Shown here in pieces: positions 1 to 9,179 of a stretch of 64,000 nucleotides of DNA. Every line of letters begins with the position of its first letter. The first letter of the stretch is position 1. Below the pieces are notes generated by a model. That model did no database searches. It saw nothing but the letters and a program-made list of their open reading frames with translations, and had not been told where the DNA came from. This DNA is from Chitinophagaceae bacterium. Its GTDB lineage: Bacteria; Bacteroidota; Bacteroidia; Chitinophagales; Chitinophagaceae. A program made the translations under genes and the position numbers. The stretch spans positions 1 to 64,000 of the forward strand of contig JAQBNK010000038.1 of NCBI GenBank assembly GCA_028288595.1, read 5' to 3'.

Positions 1-2324
1 AAGGATTCGTAAAAGTAAGAGTAGACGGAGAAATAAAAGACCTGGTTCCGAAGATGCAGGTAGACAGGTATAAGATTCATGATATTGAAGTGGTGATAGA
101 CAGAATGGAGGTGAAGAATGAAATGAAATTAAGGTTGAGCCAGAGCGTTCAGCAAACTTTAAAAATGGGCAATGACTTAATGTTCCTGCTCATTAATGAT
201 TTTGACAAAACAGTTCAGTATTCACGACACCTCATGTGCGAAGACACTGGCTTAAGTTATGAAGAACCTTCACCCAATGCATTTTCGTTTAATTCTCCTT
301 ATGGCGCATGTCCTTCGTGTAAGGGTCTGGGTTCCATTTATTCTGCTAGCCTCGATGCTATTCTTCCAGATAAAAATTTATCTATAAAAGAAGGCGGCAT
401 TGCCCCGTTGGGAGAGGAAAGAGAAGCGGCGATGTACAAGCACATAGAACAGCTTGCGAAAAAAAACAAAATAAAACTGGATAAACCTATCAAAGATCTT
501 ACTGAAGCTCAGTTAAATGTTATCCTTTATGGAAAAGAAACTGCTGAAGAGAATGAGGTGGAAGATGTAGATGAAATAACCGTAGGTTCTCCTTACTCAA
601 CTGAATTCGAAGGCATAATTCCAATGCTTAAACGCTGGTTTTCTGGAAGCAGCAGTTCTGAAAGTTTAAGAGAATGGGCAGAAAAATATATGGAATTAAA
701 AACCTGCCCTGCATGTAATGGCGCCAGGTTAAAGAAAGAAAGTATTTGGTTTAAAATTGATGGTACAAATATTTCAGAGTTAAGTGAACTGAACCTTGAT
801 AAATTAATGTTGTGGTTTGAAGGTGTGGAATCACGTTTGAATACTAAACAAAATACGATTGCAAAAGATATTCTTAAAGAGATAAGAGAACGTTTAGGAT
901 TTCTGCTGGATGTGGGGTTAACTTATCTCACATTAAATCGTCCTTCAAGAACTTTAAGCGGCGGAGAATCTCAGCGCATAAGACTTGCAACGCAGATCGG
1001 TTCTCAGTTACAGGGCATTACTTATATTTTAGATGAACCTTCCATCGGTTTGCACCAGAGAGATAATCAACGATTGATACTGGCACTGCAGAACCTTCGC
1101 AACATCGGAAACAGTATACTGGTTGTAGAACATGATAAAGATATTATGATGGCGGCCGATCATTTGGTAGATATCGGTCCCGCCGCAGGTAAATACGGTG
1201 GAAATATTGTTGCCGCTGGTACACCACAGGAAATTTTAGCTTCAGGTTCTGATACTGCGCAATACCTGAGCGGTAAAAAGCAAATAAAAATTCCGGTCGA
1301 AAGAAGAAAAGGCAATGACAAATTTTTAAAACTGAAAGGCGTAACAGGAAATAATTTAAAAAATGTTTCTGTTGATTTTCCATTAGGGAAGTTCATTGTA
1401 GTAACCGGTGTTAGCGGAAGCGGAAAAAGCACACTGATCAATGAAACGCTATACCCTATCCTTTCCAACTTTTGTTATCATTCAAAACAAAAACCATTAG
1501 CATACAAAAAGATCGAGGGGCTGGACCTGATCGATAAAGTAATAGAAATCGATCAGTCTCCTATTGGCAGAACGCCAAGAAGTAACCCGGCTACTTATTG
1601 CGGGTTCTTTACAGAGATAAGAACTTTATACGCATCGGTACCCGAAGCAAAGATCCGTGGTTATAATGCGGGGCGTTTTTCTTTCAATGTGAAAGGGGGC
1701 CGATGCGATATGTGTGAAGGTGGAGGCATGCGTGTGATCGAAATGAATTTTTTACCGGATGTGTATGTGCATTGCGAAAAATGCAACGGAAAAAGATATA
1801 ACCGCGAAACACTTGAAATAAGATACAAGGGAAAGTCGATCAGTGACGTATTGAATATGTCTGTTGATGAAGCTTGTGAATTCTTTCAGCCGGTTTCTTA
1901 TCTCTTCCGAAAAATAAAAGTGTTGCAGGATGTAGGTCTTGGATATATCACACTGGGACAATCTGCTGTTACATTAAGTGGGGGTGAGGCGCAGCGGGTA
2001 AAACTCGCTACCGAACTTGCTAAAAAAGATACCGGCAAAACCTTTTATATTTTGGATGAACCTACTACGGGTTTGCATTTCCAGGATATTCAGCACCTGC
2101 TGGATGTATTAAATAAACTTGTTGACAGGGGCAATTCAGTTCTAGTAATTGAACACAATATGGATGTGATAAAAGTTGCTGATCACATTATTGATATTGG
2201 TCCCGAAGGTGGCGATGGTGGCGGACAAGTCTTATATGAAGGAACCCCGGAGGCAATGCTAAAAATTAAAGCGAGCCATACGGCTCGCTTTCTCTCACAG
2301 GAACTAAAAGCAGGACAAGGTTAG
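1..2324 (+). CDS. uvrA: UvrABC excinuclease subunit A, 3' part (5' end outside window)
   Basis: Damage-recognition ATPase of nucleotide excision repair. The reading frame is already open at base 3 and continues for about 773 codons; a full UvrA has about 940 residues, so the first Walker A and the true start lie upstream. Visible are the zinc-binding CxxC pairs (CPSC, CPAC, CDMC, CEKC), both ABC signatures (LSGGESQR and LSGGEAQR), the second Walker A (GVSGSGKST) and both Walker B motifs (ILDEPSIGLH, ILDEPTTGLH). The carboxy end is intact and stops with TAG. A hairpin lies inside the last 20 codons. Identity is certain; nothing in the seen part looks broken. Confidence 0.97.
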   Translation, partial: GFVKVRVDGEIKDLVPKMQVDRYKIHDIEVVIDRMEVKNEMKLRLSQSVQQTLKMGNDLMFLLINDFDKTVQYSRHLMCEDTGLSYEEPSPNAFSFNSPYGACPSCKGLGSIYSASLDAILPDKNLSIKEGGIAPLGEEREAAMYKHIEQLAKKNKIKLDKPIKDLTEAQLNVILYGKETAEENEVEDVDEITVGSPYSTEFEGIIPMLKRWFSGSSSSESLREWAEKYMELKTCPACNGARLKKESIWFKIDGTNISELSELNLDKLMLWFEGVESRLNTKQNTIAKDILKEIRERLGFLLDVGLTYLTLNRPSRTLSGGESQRIRLATQIGSQLQGITYILDEPSIGLHQRDNQRLILALQNLRNIGNSILVVEHDKDIMMAADHLVDIGPAAGKYGGNIVAAGTPQEILASGSDTAQYLSGKKQIKIPVERRKGNDKFLKLKGVTGNNLKNVSVDFPLGKFIVVTGVSGSGKSTLINETLYPILSNFCYHSKQKPLAYKKIEGLDLIDKVIEIDQSPIGRTPRSNPATYCGFFTEIRTLYASVPEAKIRGYNAGRFSFNVKGGRCDMCEGGGMRVIEMNFLPDVYVHCEKCNGKRYNRETLEIRYKGKSISDVLNMSVDEACEFFQPVSYLFRKIKVLQDVGLGYITLGQSAVTLSGGEAQRVKLATELAKKDTGKTFYILDEPTTGLHFQDIQHLLDVLNKLVDRGNSVLVIEHNMDVIKVADHIIDIGPEGGDGGGQVLYEGTPEAMLKIKASHTARFLSQELKAGQG
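2268..2291 (-). terminator. Hairpin in the 3' end of uvrA, possible terminator of the globin gene
   Basis: A perfect 10-bp stem (AAAGCGAGCC / GGCTCGCTTT) with a 4-nt loop lies within the uvrA coding sequence. On the minus strand it is followed by a T-rich run (TTTAATTTTT), so it could end transcripts from the convergent globin gene, whose stop is about 130 bp away. On the plus strand the trailing sequence is only weakly T-rich. The structure is seen directly; its function is inferred. Confidence 0.45.
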
Positions 2325-2327
2325 TTG

Positions 2328-2418
2328 GCAGTTGAAAGTTGGAAGTTGGAAGTTGGCACTGTGAGTTTGTAATTGCTGATTCAGGATTCACGGTCATGAT
2401 TCACGATTGATGATTCAC
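2328..2418. repeat. Word-like intergenic repeats between uvrA and globin
   Basis: Two kinds of short direct repeat fill this gap: AGTTGGA-type words (GTTGAAAGTTGGAAGTTGG) and GATTCACG-type words (three copies). They resemble the low-complexity intergenic repeats at 23236, 31158, 32465 and 43724. No ORF or conserved gene is seen here. Confidence 0.6.
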
Positions 2419-2420
2419 GG

Positions 2421-2840
2421 TTACACTATTACAGCATCAGCCTGTGCCTGTATCATCACAGCAGATAAAATTCCGTATGCCTTTAACCACGCCGCTTCTG
2501 CATCAGCGCTCCAGTTTTCACCCAGCCCTTGCTCTAAAGTTTTAATAAGACATATACCTACGGCAGAATAATGTTCCGGCTTAGCTCCATATCCATTATG
2601 ACGCTCAGCAAGTTTTACAAGATCACCGGAGATAACATCCAGCTCATGAAGATGGTCAACCACTACGGTGATCATGCTTAACAACTTAACAGCCTGCATT
2701 TTGATGTCAGCTTTAAAAAGCGGCCTGACTGAAGGAGCATATTCAAACAAATTTTGATAAAAAAGTTCTCCTGCAGTAAATCCTAATTTTTTAGCATGCT
2801 CCCAAGAGTTGCGAATGATTTGAATTTCTTGTGGTGTCAT
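2421..2840 (-). CDS. Single-domain globin, Vitreoscilla haemoglobin / flavohaemoglobin type
   Basis: A haem protein of 139 residues, the size of one globin domain with no reductase attached. It starts MTPQEIQIIRNSW and has a tyrosine in helix B (FYQNLF), a glutamine at the expected distal position (KMQAVKLL) and a proximal histidine in the motif ERHNGYGAKPEHY. These are the conserved positions of bacterial globins of the flavohaemoglobin family. Such proteins bind oxygen or detoxify nitric oxide with a partner reductase. I chose the ATG at 2840; an in-frame ATG at 2888 would add a 16-residue tail with no similarity to globins. It is a single gene between convergent uvrA and divergent Tricorn protease. 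Confidence 0.88.
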   Translation of the reverse strand: MTPQEIQIIRNSWEHAKKLGFTAGELFYQNLFEYAPSVRPLFKADIKMQAVKLLSMITVVVDHLHELDVISGDLVKLAERHNGYGAKPEHYSAVGICLIKTLEQGLGENWSADAEAAWLKAYGILSAVMIQAQADAVIV

Positions 2841-3019
2841 GTTATGTTTATTTGTCGCACAAGATGGCAAGGCTTGGTTACCCTTCAAATACTACTTTGA
2901 TAGCAACTAATGCATTTGAAAACCGAACACTTATAATAAAAAATAAGTATCATTAATGGGCGACAAATAAATTCAAGCTTATATTTATTCTCTTCAACTC
3001 CCTAACCGACCTGATTATT

Positions 3020-6000
3020 ATGAAAAAAATTATAGTTCTGTTGTTAACTGTTTGCACAGGCCTGCAGTCTTTTGCCCAGGATAGTCCTTCATGGCTTCGC
3101 TATTCTGCAATCTCACCCGATGGAAAATCCGTAGTATTTACTTACAAAGGCGATCTCTATAAAGTTCCTTCCAATGGGGGAAATGCAATACCGCTTACCC
3201 TTCACGAGGCGCATGATTTTATGCCAGTCTGGAGCCATGACGGAAAATGGATAGCATTTGCTTCTGACCGTTTTGGAAATTTCGATATTTATATTATGCC
3301 ATCTGCCGGGGGTGAAGCGAAAAGATTAACCTATCATTCAGCATCAGAATATCCTTATGATTTTTCTCCCGACGATAAAAGCATTGTATTTGGCGCGGCG
3401 AGAATGGACCTCGCTTCTAACAGGCAATACCCGGCAGCCTCACAACCTGAACTTTACAGTGTTCCGGTAAATGGCGGCAGAGTAAAACAAATATTAACGA
3501 CCCCTGCTGAAGATGTAAAATTCAGCAAGGATGGAAATATGTTTGTTTATCATGATAAAAAAGGCGGAGAAAATACCTGGAGAAAACATCATACGTCAGC
3601 TATTACCAGGGATATATGGATGTACAATACAGCTACACAAAAGCATACTAAGATCACAACATTTAATGGTGAAGACAGGTCGCCTGTTCTTGCTGACAAC
3701 GATAAATCCCTTTATTACCTAAGTGAAACAGGTGGTAGTTTTAATGTATACAAACTTTCATTAGACAATCCATCATCATCAAAACAAGTCACATCCTTCA
3801 AAAAACATCCTGTAAGATTTTTAAGCATGGCTGGTGATGGCACTTTATGCTTTAGTTATAACGGCGAACTTTATACAAAAAAACAAAATGAAGAACCGCG
3901 TAAATTAAATGTAATTATTACTGCTGATGTAAGGAATAATAATGAAAGGGTAGTTCCCGTGAGTGGTAATGTAAGAGATCTTGCAGTTTCTCCTAATGGT
4001 AAAGAAGTAGCTTATATCTTCAGGGGTGAAGTATTTGTTTCTTCTGTTGATGGTGCAATGACAAAACGCATTACCAATACACCTGAACAGGAAAGAGGAG
4101 TTAGCTTTTCACCCGACGGAAAATCACTTCTTTATTCCAGCGAAAGAGGCAAAAGCTGGAAAATATATGAAACAAGAATGACCAGGAAGGAAGAACCTTA
4201 CTTCTTCGCTTCAACAGTCATAAAAGAAATTCCCGTCGTTGATAATAACAACGAAAACTACGAACCGCAGTATTCGCCTGATGGAAAAGAAATAGCTTTT
4301 ATAGAAAACCGCAACACACTTAAAATATACAATATCGCTTCTAAGCAGGTAAGAACTATTCTTACTGATAAAGATCTTTTTTCTATGGGTGATAATGACC
4401 AGTATTTTACGTGGAGTCCCGATAGTAAATGGATTGCTTTCCAGTATAATGAAGAAGGAGTTAGCAATGATGAGATTGGATTGATATCTGCAGATGGTAA
4501 AAGCAAGATCATTAACCTTACAGAAAATGGTTACCAGGATTCTGAGCCTAAATGGATGGCCGGAGGAAAAATGCTAATGTGGTTCAGTAACCGTGATGGT
4601 TTAAGAAGTTATGCCAACAGCGGCAGCAGGCAACAGGATGCATACGCAGTCTTTCTTACACAAGATGCATTCGATCGTTTTAAACTAACTAAAGATGAAG
4701 CGGCTCTTTTAAAAGAGCAGGACGACAAAACTGCTAAAGCAGATACATCAAAAAATAAAAATAAAAAAGATTCACTGCTTACAATTGACTGGGACAACCT
4801 GAAATATCGCAAAGCGAAATTGACCATTCATTCTTCCTCGCTGGCAGATGCCTTAATATCCAAAGATGCAGAGACGCTTTATTACCTCGCAAAATTTGAA
4901 AAAGGATATAATTTATGGACCACCAATCTGAGAACTAAAGAAACTAAACAACTTATCCTTTTAAATGCAACGAGCGCCAGCATGGAATGGGACAAGGATC
5001 AAAAAAATATTTTCCTGCTTGCTGATGGCAGAATATTAAAGGTTGATCCGGCAACGTCTAAACAGGATAACATTGCTATTAATAGTGAAATGAATCTTGA
5101 TGTTGCAGCCGAAAGACAATTTATGTTTGAACATGTATGGAGAAGAACAAAACAAACTTTTTATACCGCGGGATATCACGGCGCAAAATGGGATGACCTG
5201 AAAGCAGATTACGAAAAATATATTCCTCACCTCGGTGATAATTATGATTTCGCCGAAATGCTGAGTGAACTGCTGGGTGAATTAAATGTTTCGCACAGTG
5301 GTGCTTCTTATGCTGCTTTCTCTCAAACTGGTGATGCAACTGCTTCACTGGGCATTTTTTATGACCCGTCTTATAATGGCAGCGGTGTAAAAGTAGAAGA
5401 AGTGATAAAAGAAGGTCCGCTTGATAAAGCAGGTTATAACATTGCTAAAGGGCAGATCATTGAACAGATCGATGGAGAATTAGTTTCACCTGATAAAGAT
5501 CTTCCGCAATTCTTAAATCGCAAGGCAGGAAAAAATACATTGATCACGGTACTCGATCCAGTAACAAATAACCGCAGAGAGATCATTGTAAAGCCAATAA
5601 GTACTGGTGAAGAAAATGTTTTGTTATATAAACGCTGGGTAAGACGCAACCAGGATGAAGTCGAAAAATTAAGTAACGGTCAGTTGGGATATATTCATTT
5701 ACCGGGTATGAATGATGCCGCTTACAGAACCGCTTATGAAGACGTAATGGGTAAATACGCGAATAAAAAAGCGATTGTTATTGATACACGCTTTAACGGT
5801 GGCGGCGACCTTGTTGCAGATCTTGCAATGTTCTTAAGTGGTCAGCGTTTTTTAGAATACACGACAGATAAAAGACAGGTTGCATTTGAACCCACTTTCA
5901 GATGGACAAAACCTTCGATCGCTATTGCAGGTGAAGCAAATTACAGTGATGGACATTGTTTTGCTTTTAGCTATGTTGATCTAAAACTGGGTAAGCTGGT

Positions 6001-6232
6001 CGGCATGCCTGTGCCTGGCACTTGTACTTTTGCGGGATGGGAAAGTTTACAGGATAACACCATCCGTTGGGGAGTACCGCCGCTGGGCGTTAAGAATATG
6101 CAGGGTCAGTACCTGGAGAATCATCAAACAGAACCAGATATTAAAGTGATGAATGAATATGATAAAGTGAACAAAGGAATGGATCAGCAACTCGAAGCTG
6201 CAGTAAAAGAATTATTGAAAGAAGTGAAATAG
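3020..6232 (+). CDS. Tricorn-type S41 peptidase, secreted
   Basis: A 1,070-residue secreted protease. The signal peptide ends near TGLQSFAQ. TolB/WD40-like beta-propeller repeats (SPDGKSVVFTYKGDLY, SHDGKWIAFASDRFGN and others) fill about residues 25-660, a charged linker rich in K and D follows at about 575, a PDZ domain lies near 770-860 and the S41 catalytic domain near 890-1060. The nucleophile is probably Ser976 in GEANYSDGH, preceded by the DTRFNGGGDL loop. Tricorn proteins degrade oligopeptides; Bacteroidota carry several exported versions. It is monocistronic, ended by a strong bidirectional terminator shared with the convergent acetyltransferase gene. The family call is firm, the substrate unknown. 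Confidence 0.93.
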   Translation: MKKIIVLLLTVCTGLQSFAQDSPSWLRYSAISPDGKSVVFTYKGDLYKVPSNGGNAIPLTLHEAHDFMPVWSHDGKWIAFASDRFGNFDIYIMPSAGGEAKRLTYHSASEYPYDFSPDDKSIVFGAARMDLASNRQYPAASQPELYSVPVNGGRVKQILTTPAEDVKFSKDGNMFVYHDKKGGENTWRKHHTSAITRDIWMYNTATQKHTKITTFNGEDRSPVLADNDKSLYYLSETGGSFNVYKLSLDNPSSSKQVTSFKKHPVRFLSMAGDGTLCFSYNGELYTKKQNEEPRKLNVIITADVRNNNERVVPVSGNVRDLAVSPNGKEVAYIFRGEVFVSSVDGAMTKRITNTPEQERGVSFSPDGKSLLYSSERGKSWKIYETRMTRKEEPYFFASTVIKEIPVVDNNNENYEPQYSPDGKEIAFIENRNTLKIYNIASKQVRTILTDKDLFSMGDNDQYFTWSPDSKWIAFQYNEEGVSNDEIGLISADGKSKIINLTENGYQDSEPKWMAGGKMLMWFSNRDGLRSYANSGSRQQDAYAVFLTQDAFDRFKLTKDEAALLKEQDDKTAKADTSKNKNKKDSLLTIDWDNLKYRKAKLTIHSSSLADALISKDAETLYYLAKFEKGYNLWTTNLRTKETKQLILLNATSASMEWDKDQKNIFLLADGRILKVDPATSKQDNIAINSEMNLDVAAERQFMFEHVWRRTKQTFYTAGYHGAKWDDLKADYEKYIPHLGDNYDFAEMLSELLGELNVSHSGASYAAFSQTGDATASLGIFYDPSYNGSGVKVEEVIKEGPLDKAGYNIAKGQIIEQIDGELVSPDKDLPQFLNRKAGKNTLITVLDPVTNNRREIIVKPISTGEENVLLYKRWVRRNQDEVEKLSNGQLGYIHLPGMNDAAYRTAYEDVMGKYANKKAIVIDTRFNGGGDLVADLAMFLSGQRFLEYTTDKRQVAFEPTFRWTKPSIAIAGEANYSDGHCFAFSYVDLKLGKLVGMPVPGTCTFAGWESLQDNTIRWGVPPLGVKNMQGQYLENHQTEPDIKVMNEYDKVNKGMDQQLEAAVKELLKEVK

Positions 6233-6243
6233 CATTACGTTTT

Positions 6244-6288
6244 AAAAAAAGGGCAAAGAGGTTAAGATACTTTCTTTGCGCTTTTTTT
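6244..6288. terminator. Bidirectional terminator between Tricorn and acetyltransferase genes
   Basis: A 16-bp stem with one mismatch (A7 G G G C A A A G A against T C T T T G C G C T7) and a 13-nt loop. Both flanks are homopolymer runs, so it works as an intrinsic terminator in both directions. It overlaps the last nine codons of the acetyltransferase gene, whose lysine-rich tail is partly encoded by the stem. Confidence 0.85.
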
Positions 6289-6771
6289 ATTGCCGGTTTT
6301 AGAAGATGCGACTTTTTTTGAACCGTTTCGAATCATGTAAATATGATCGATCCCGTCTTCATCATAAATATCACCAACACGTTTAAAACCTAAACTATTA
6401 TAAAATTTTTCAAGATATAACTGGGCACCGATCTTGATCGGCCCGCTGCCAAATAGCTCTTCGCAAACGGTTATTGAAACTTCCATTAACCTTTTACCAT
6501 ACCCCGATTTTCTGTGTGCGGGACTGGTAACTACCCTCCCGATAGACGCCTCATTATATGCAATACCAGGAGGTACGAGCCTTGTATACGCAACGAGATT
6601 GCTTCCCTTATAACCACTCAGGTGAAAGCACAGAAGATCTTTATTATCCGCGTCCTGGAAAACACAATTCTGTTCCACAACAAACACTTCATTTCGCAAA
6701 CGGATAATATCATATAGTTCGGAAGGAGTAAGATCACCGAACTTTTTGCAGGTCCATACCAGGTTCATCAT
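6262..6771 (-). CDS. elaA: GNAT N-acetyltransferase, ElaA family
   Basis: A 169-residue acetyltransferase. The amino-terminal layout (LTPSELYDIIRLRNEVFVVEQ) is that of ElaA proteins, and the acetyl-CoA binding motif A is clear (IGRVVTSPAHRKSGYGKRLM, about residues 76-95). The acceptor substrate of ElaA is not established. The last 17 residues are basic and probably disordered and overlap the terminator stem. It follows the hydrolase gene on the same strand and overlaps its 3' end by 38 bp in another frame, so the two are likely co-transcribed and perhaps translationally coupled. I keep the ATG at 6771 because the conserved amino terminus begins there. Confidence 0.88.
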   Translation of the reverse strand: MMNLVWTCKKFGDLTPSELYDIIRLRNEVFVVEQNCVFQDADNKDLLCFHLSGYKGSNLVAYTRLVPPGIAYNEASIGRVVTSPAHRKSGYGKRLMEVSITVCEELFGSGPIKIGAQLYLEKFYNSLGFKRVGDIYDEDGIDHIYMIRNGSKKVASSKTGNKKSAKKVS

Positions 6772-7585
6772 TCAAATTTTCCTTCAGGAAAGCTAGCATT
6801 TTATTATAAGTGTCTGTCAAATTTCTTCCATACCATCCATGTCTTTCTCCCGGGTAAACAATCAATTGATTCTTTACATTGAATGAATTAAGTACGGCGT
6901 GCAGCCTTTCACTTTGAGAAACAGGAACGGTTCTGTCATCACTCCCATGAAGAATTAAAGTGGGCGGAGAATTTTTTGTTATGGCTGATACAGGACTGGC
7001 TGTTTCGTAATTTTTAGGATTAGATACAGGTGAACCCTTTAAAAAAAGTGATAATAACATCGGATAATTATTGTTGCCCGAATTATTATACAACGACACC
7101 AGATCAGTTGGTCCGAATAAATCAATTGCCGCTTTAATTTTATTTTCATGGTTATACCTGTAGGCCAGCAGCAAAGCAAGGTGTGCGCCTGCACTCGCTC
7201 CGGCTACTGCTAACTGTTCATTATTAATTTGGTATTCGCCAGATTTCTGATCAATAAAAGCGACCGCCTTCTTGGCATCATCAATTTGCGTGGGCCATAA
7301 GTTTTGTGCATTTAAAGTAGCGAGGCGGTAATTAATATTCACTATCGCGAAATGGGGCAGATTCAATTTAAAATAATCTACCGCGGATTGAAAGTCTCTT
7401 TTATCACCACCAATCCACCCACCGCCGTGCAGCAATAAAAGAACGGGTGTAGTTTCTTGTGAACGCCCAGCAGGTAAATAAACATCCATCTTTTGAAATG
7501 GATCGCTGCCGTAAGCAACATTCTGCAAAGTCTCAGCTCCAAGTTTTTTACTTGCAGAACCCATTTTATTACTCGCTATGCTCAT
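6734..7585 (-). CDS. Alpha/beta hydrolase, carboxylesterase / BD-FAE type
   Basis: A 283-residue esterase-like protein without a signal peptide, so probably cytoplasmic. It has the oxyanion motif HGGG (53-56), the nucleophile elbow GASAG with Ser131, the acid in GSDDRTVP (Asp216 or 217) and the base in GERHGW (His249). This arrangement is that of the hormone-sensitive-lipase and kynurenine-formamidase-like group of small esterases. Substrate cannot be read from the sequence. A long hairpin lies 50-120 bp upstream of its start, between it and the M28 peptidase gene on the same strand. The 3' end overlaps the acetyltransferase gene. Confidence 0.88.
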   Translation of the reverse strand: MSIASNKMGSASKKLGAETLQNVAYGSDPFQKMDVYLPAGRSQETTPVLLLLHGGGWIGGDKRDFQSAVDYFKLNLPHFAIVNINYRLATLNAQNLWPTQIDDAKKAVAFIDQKSGEYQINNEQLAVAGASAGAHLALLLAYRYNHENKIKAAIDLFGPTDLVSLYNNSGNNNYPMLLSLFLKGSPVSNPKNYETASPVSAITKNSPPTLILHGSDDRTVPVSQSERLHAVLNSFNVKNQLIVYPGERHGWYGRNLTDTYNKMLAFLKENLNDEPGMDLQKVR

Positions 7586-7633
7586 ACCCCCCCATACTTA
7601 TCCATACACACAAAAGCCATTTCATAAAAATAT

Positions 7634-7704
7634 TTCTGATTTTGGGATTGAGAAATTTTTTGATTTACAACAAATCACGAAATCTCTCAATCCCAAAATC
7701 AGAA
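7634..7704. repeat. 71-nt near-perfect palindrome between peptidase and hydrolase genes
   Basis: Two 33-nt arms match at 30 of 33 positions around a 5-nt ACAAC loop; the outer 20 bp are perfect (TTCTGATTTTGGGATTGAGA). On the minus strand it is followed after three bases by a T5 run, so it could be the terminator of the M28 peptidase gene. It is much longer than ordinary terminators here, so it may instead be a dispersed palindromic element. The structure is certain, the role is not. Confidence 0.85.
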
Positions 7705-7722
7705 TACAATTCAAACTTCATG

Positions 7723-9066
7723 CTAACGCCCTACAATTGGGACAACAGCCAGGCTCTCATTTCCCGAATCACTAACAGACTGAACAGCGAAAAAATAATT
7801 ATCCTTGGAATAGGGTAATGACATAGTAAGGTCTGTTGTAAAAAATTTCTTTTGCCATACCGGGCTGGTCGTTTCCCGCATCATTACATAATATCCTTTT
7901 ACCTTTCCTGATTTAGGCGCTTTCCAGCTTAATGAAGTGTAGTTAGATAATTTCCTTACTTCAATGGTTACCGCTTCAGGCATTGAAGGTGCTTTAGCAA
8001 GATTGGCAAGATTGGATAAATTCATTGCAGTGTTCTTTCTTAGATATTCAAAGTCCATAAACTGCGGAAGATCACCGTACTGAATTCCATTCTCCATTCT
8101 CACATCCTGGTGTTGGTGGTAATAGTTCTCATTCATTTCTGTAAAACGAACAGCAGCGTAACCACGCTGAACATAAGGTGAGTGGTCGCCGCCTCGTAAA
8201 AAACGATCATTGCGATAGATCATCACAACTTCCAGATTGGGCACATATCTCTCTCCTGTTTCTTTTACATAACGGGCAAGCTGTCTTGCTTTACCATCAT
8301 TCTCTAAACCCAAATTGCGGATATTCGTAAGCGCTCTTCCTGTATCAAGCACCGATAATCCCTCACTAAAAACCCGTATCCTCGTATTATCGATGATATT
8401 TGTCTCACTGCTATTGTTGCTTCCCATGATATCATTGTTAAGCACTGCTTCTATATTAAGGTTTTGCTTTTTTGATTTATCAGCCATAAAATTGGCGCCA
8501 AGTAAACCCTGCTCCTCGCCTGCAACAGTGATAAAAATGATGGTAGCAGGAAAAGAATGTTTACTCATAATTCTTGCACACTCCATTACAGCGGCTGTTC
8601 CGCTGCCATCATCATTAGCACCGGGCGCATCGTTTTCGCGATCCATCACATTAGTGCGCATATTATCCATGTGACCGCTGATAATAAAAATGCGGTTATC
8701 ATTGGGATCCGTTCCCTTTAAAGTTGCCACAACATTTCCCAGGTTAATAGGAAGGTCAACTCTTCTGCCGTCGGGCTGGTAAGTGGTGGTGTCAATAATT
8801 GCTGTTAATCTTCCCGATTGTTTTGCCCATTGATTGAATTTGCTGAGGATCCAGTTTCTTGCGGCCCCTATTCCACGGGAAGGATTTGTTTGTGTACTAA
8901 GCGTATTTCTTGTACCATAACTAACCAGTTGCTTAATATAAGCCGACAAAGAATCCGGTGAAACTTCTTTGACCATTTGCTCGATCTCGGGATCTTTTTG
9001 AATGATGGTTTGCGCATTTAATGCAACTGAATAACTAAAGGTTACAAGCAGTAATATTTTCTTCAT
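7723..9066 (-). CDS. Secreted M28-family zinc aminopeptidase
   Basis: A 447-residue exported metallopeptidase. A signal peptide ends near VALNAQ. The M28 zinc ligands are present in order: His132 and Asp134 in SGHMDNM, Asp152 in GANDDGSGT, the catalytic Glu in AGEEQG (184/185), an Asp in NNDIMG and a late His in the FTEMNENYYHQHQ segment. After about residue 365 a fibronectin-III-like segment (VRKLSNYTSLSWKAPKSG) forms a carboxy-terminal beta domain. M28 enzymes release amino-terminal residues from peptides. The gene is the first on a minus-strand run with the hydrolase and acetyltransferase, but the large palindrome downstream may separate them. Confidence 0.92.
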   Translation of the reverse strand: MKKILLLVTFSYSVALNAQTIIQKDPEIEQMVKEVSPDSLSAYIKQLVSYGTRNTLSTQTNPSRGIGAARNWILSKFNQWAKQSGRLTAIIDTTTYQPDGRRVDLPINLGNVVATLKGTDPNDNRIFIISGHMDNMRTNVMDRENDAPGANDDGSGTAAVMECARIMSKHSFPATIIFITVAGEEQGLLGANFMADKSKKQNLNIEAVLNNDIMGSNNSSETNIIDNTRIRVFSEGLSVLDTGRALTNIRNLGLENDGKARQLARYVKETGERYVPNLEVVMIYRNDRFLRGGDHSPYVQRGYAAVRFTEMNENYYHQHQDVRMENGIQYGDLPQFMDFEYLRKNTAMNLSNLANLAKAPSMPEAVTIEVRKLSNYTSLSWKAPKSGKVKGYYVMMRETTSPVWQKKFFTTDLTMSLPYSKDNYFFAVQSVSDSGNESLAVVPIVGR

Positions 9067-9179
9067 GTGAGGTAGTTAGAAACTAAAAATACAAAGGATT
9101 TGGAATCGCAGGCAAAATTGCATCACCCTATGTGAATAGCGCATAATCTTTTGGCAACCATTTTGTTTCAAATATCCAC

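Noticed and set aside
7459-7818. 119-codon plus-strand frame across the palindrome
   Set aside because: It runs antisense over the ends of two real genes and through the hairpin; the composition is not protein-like.
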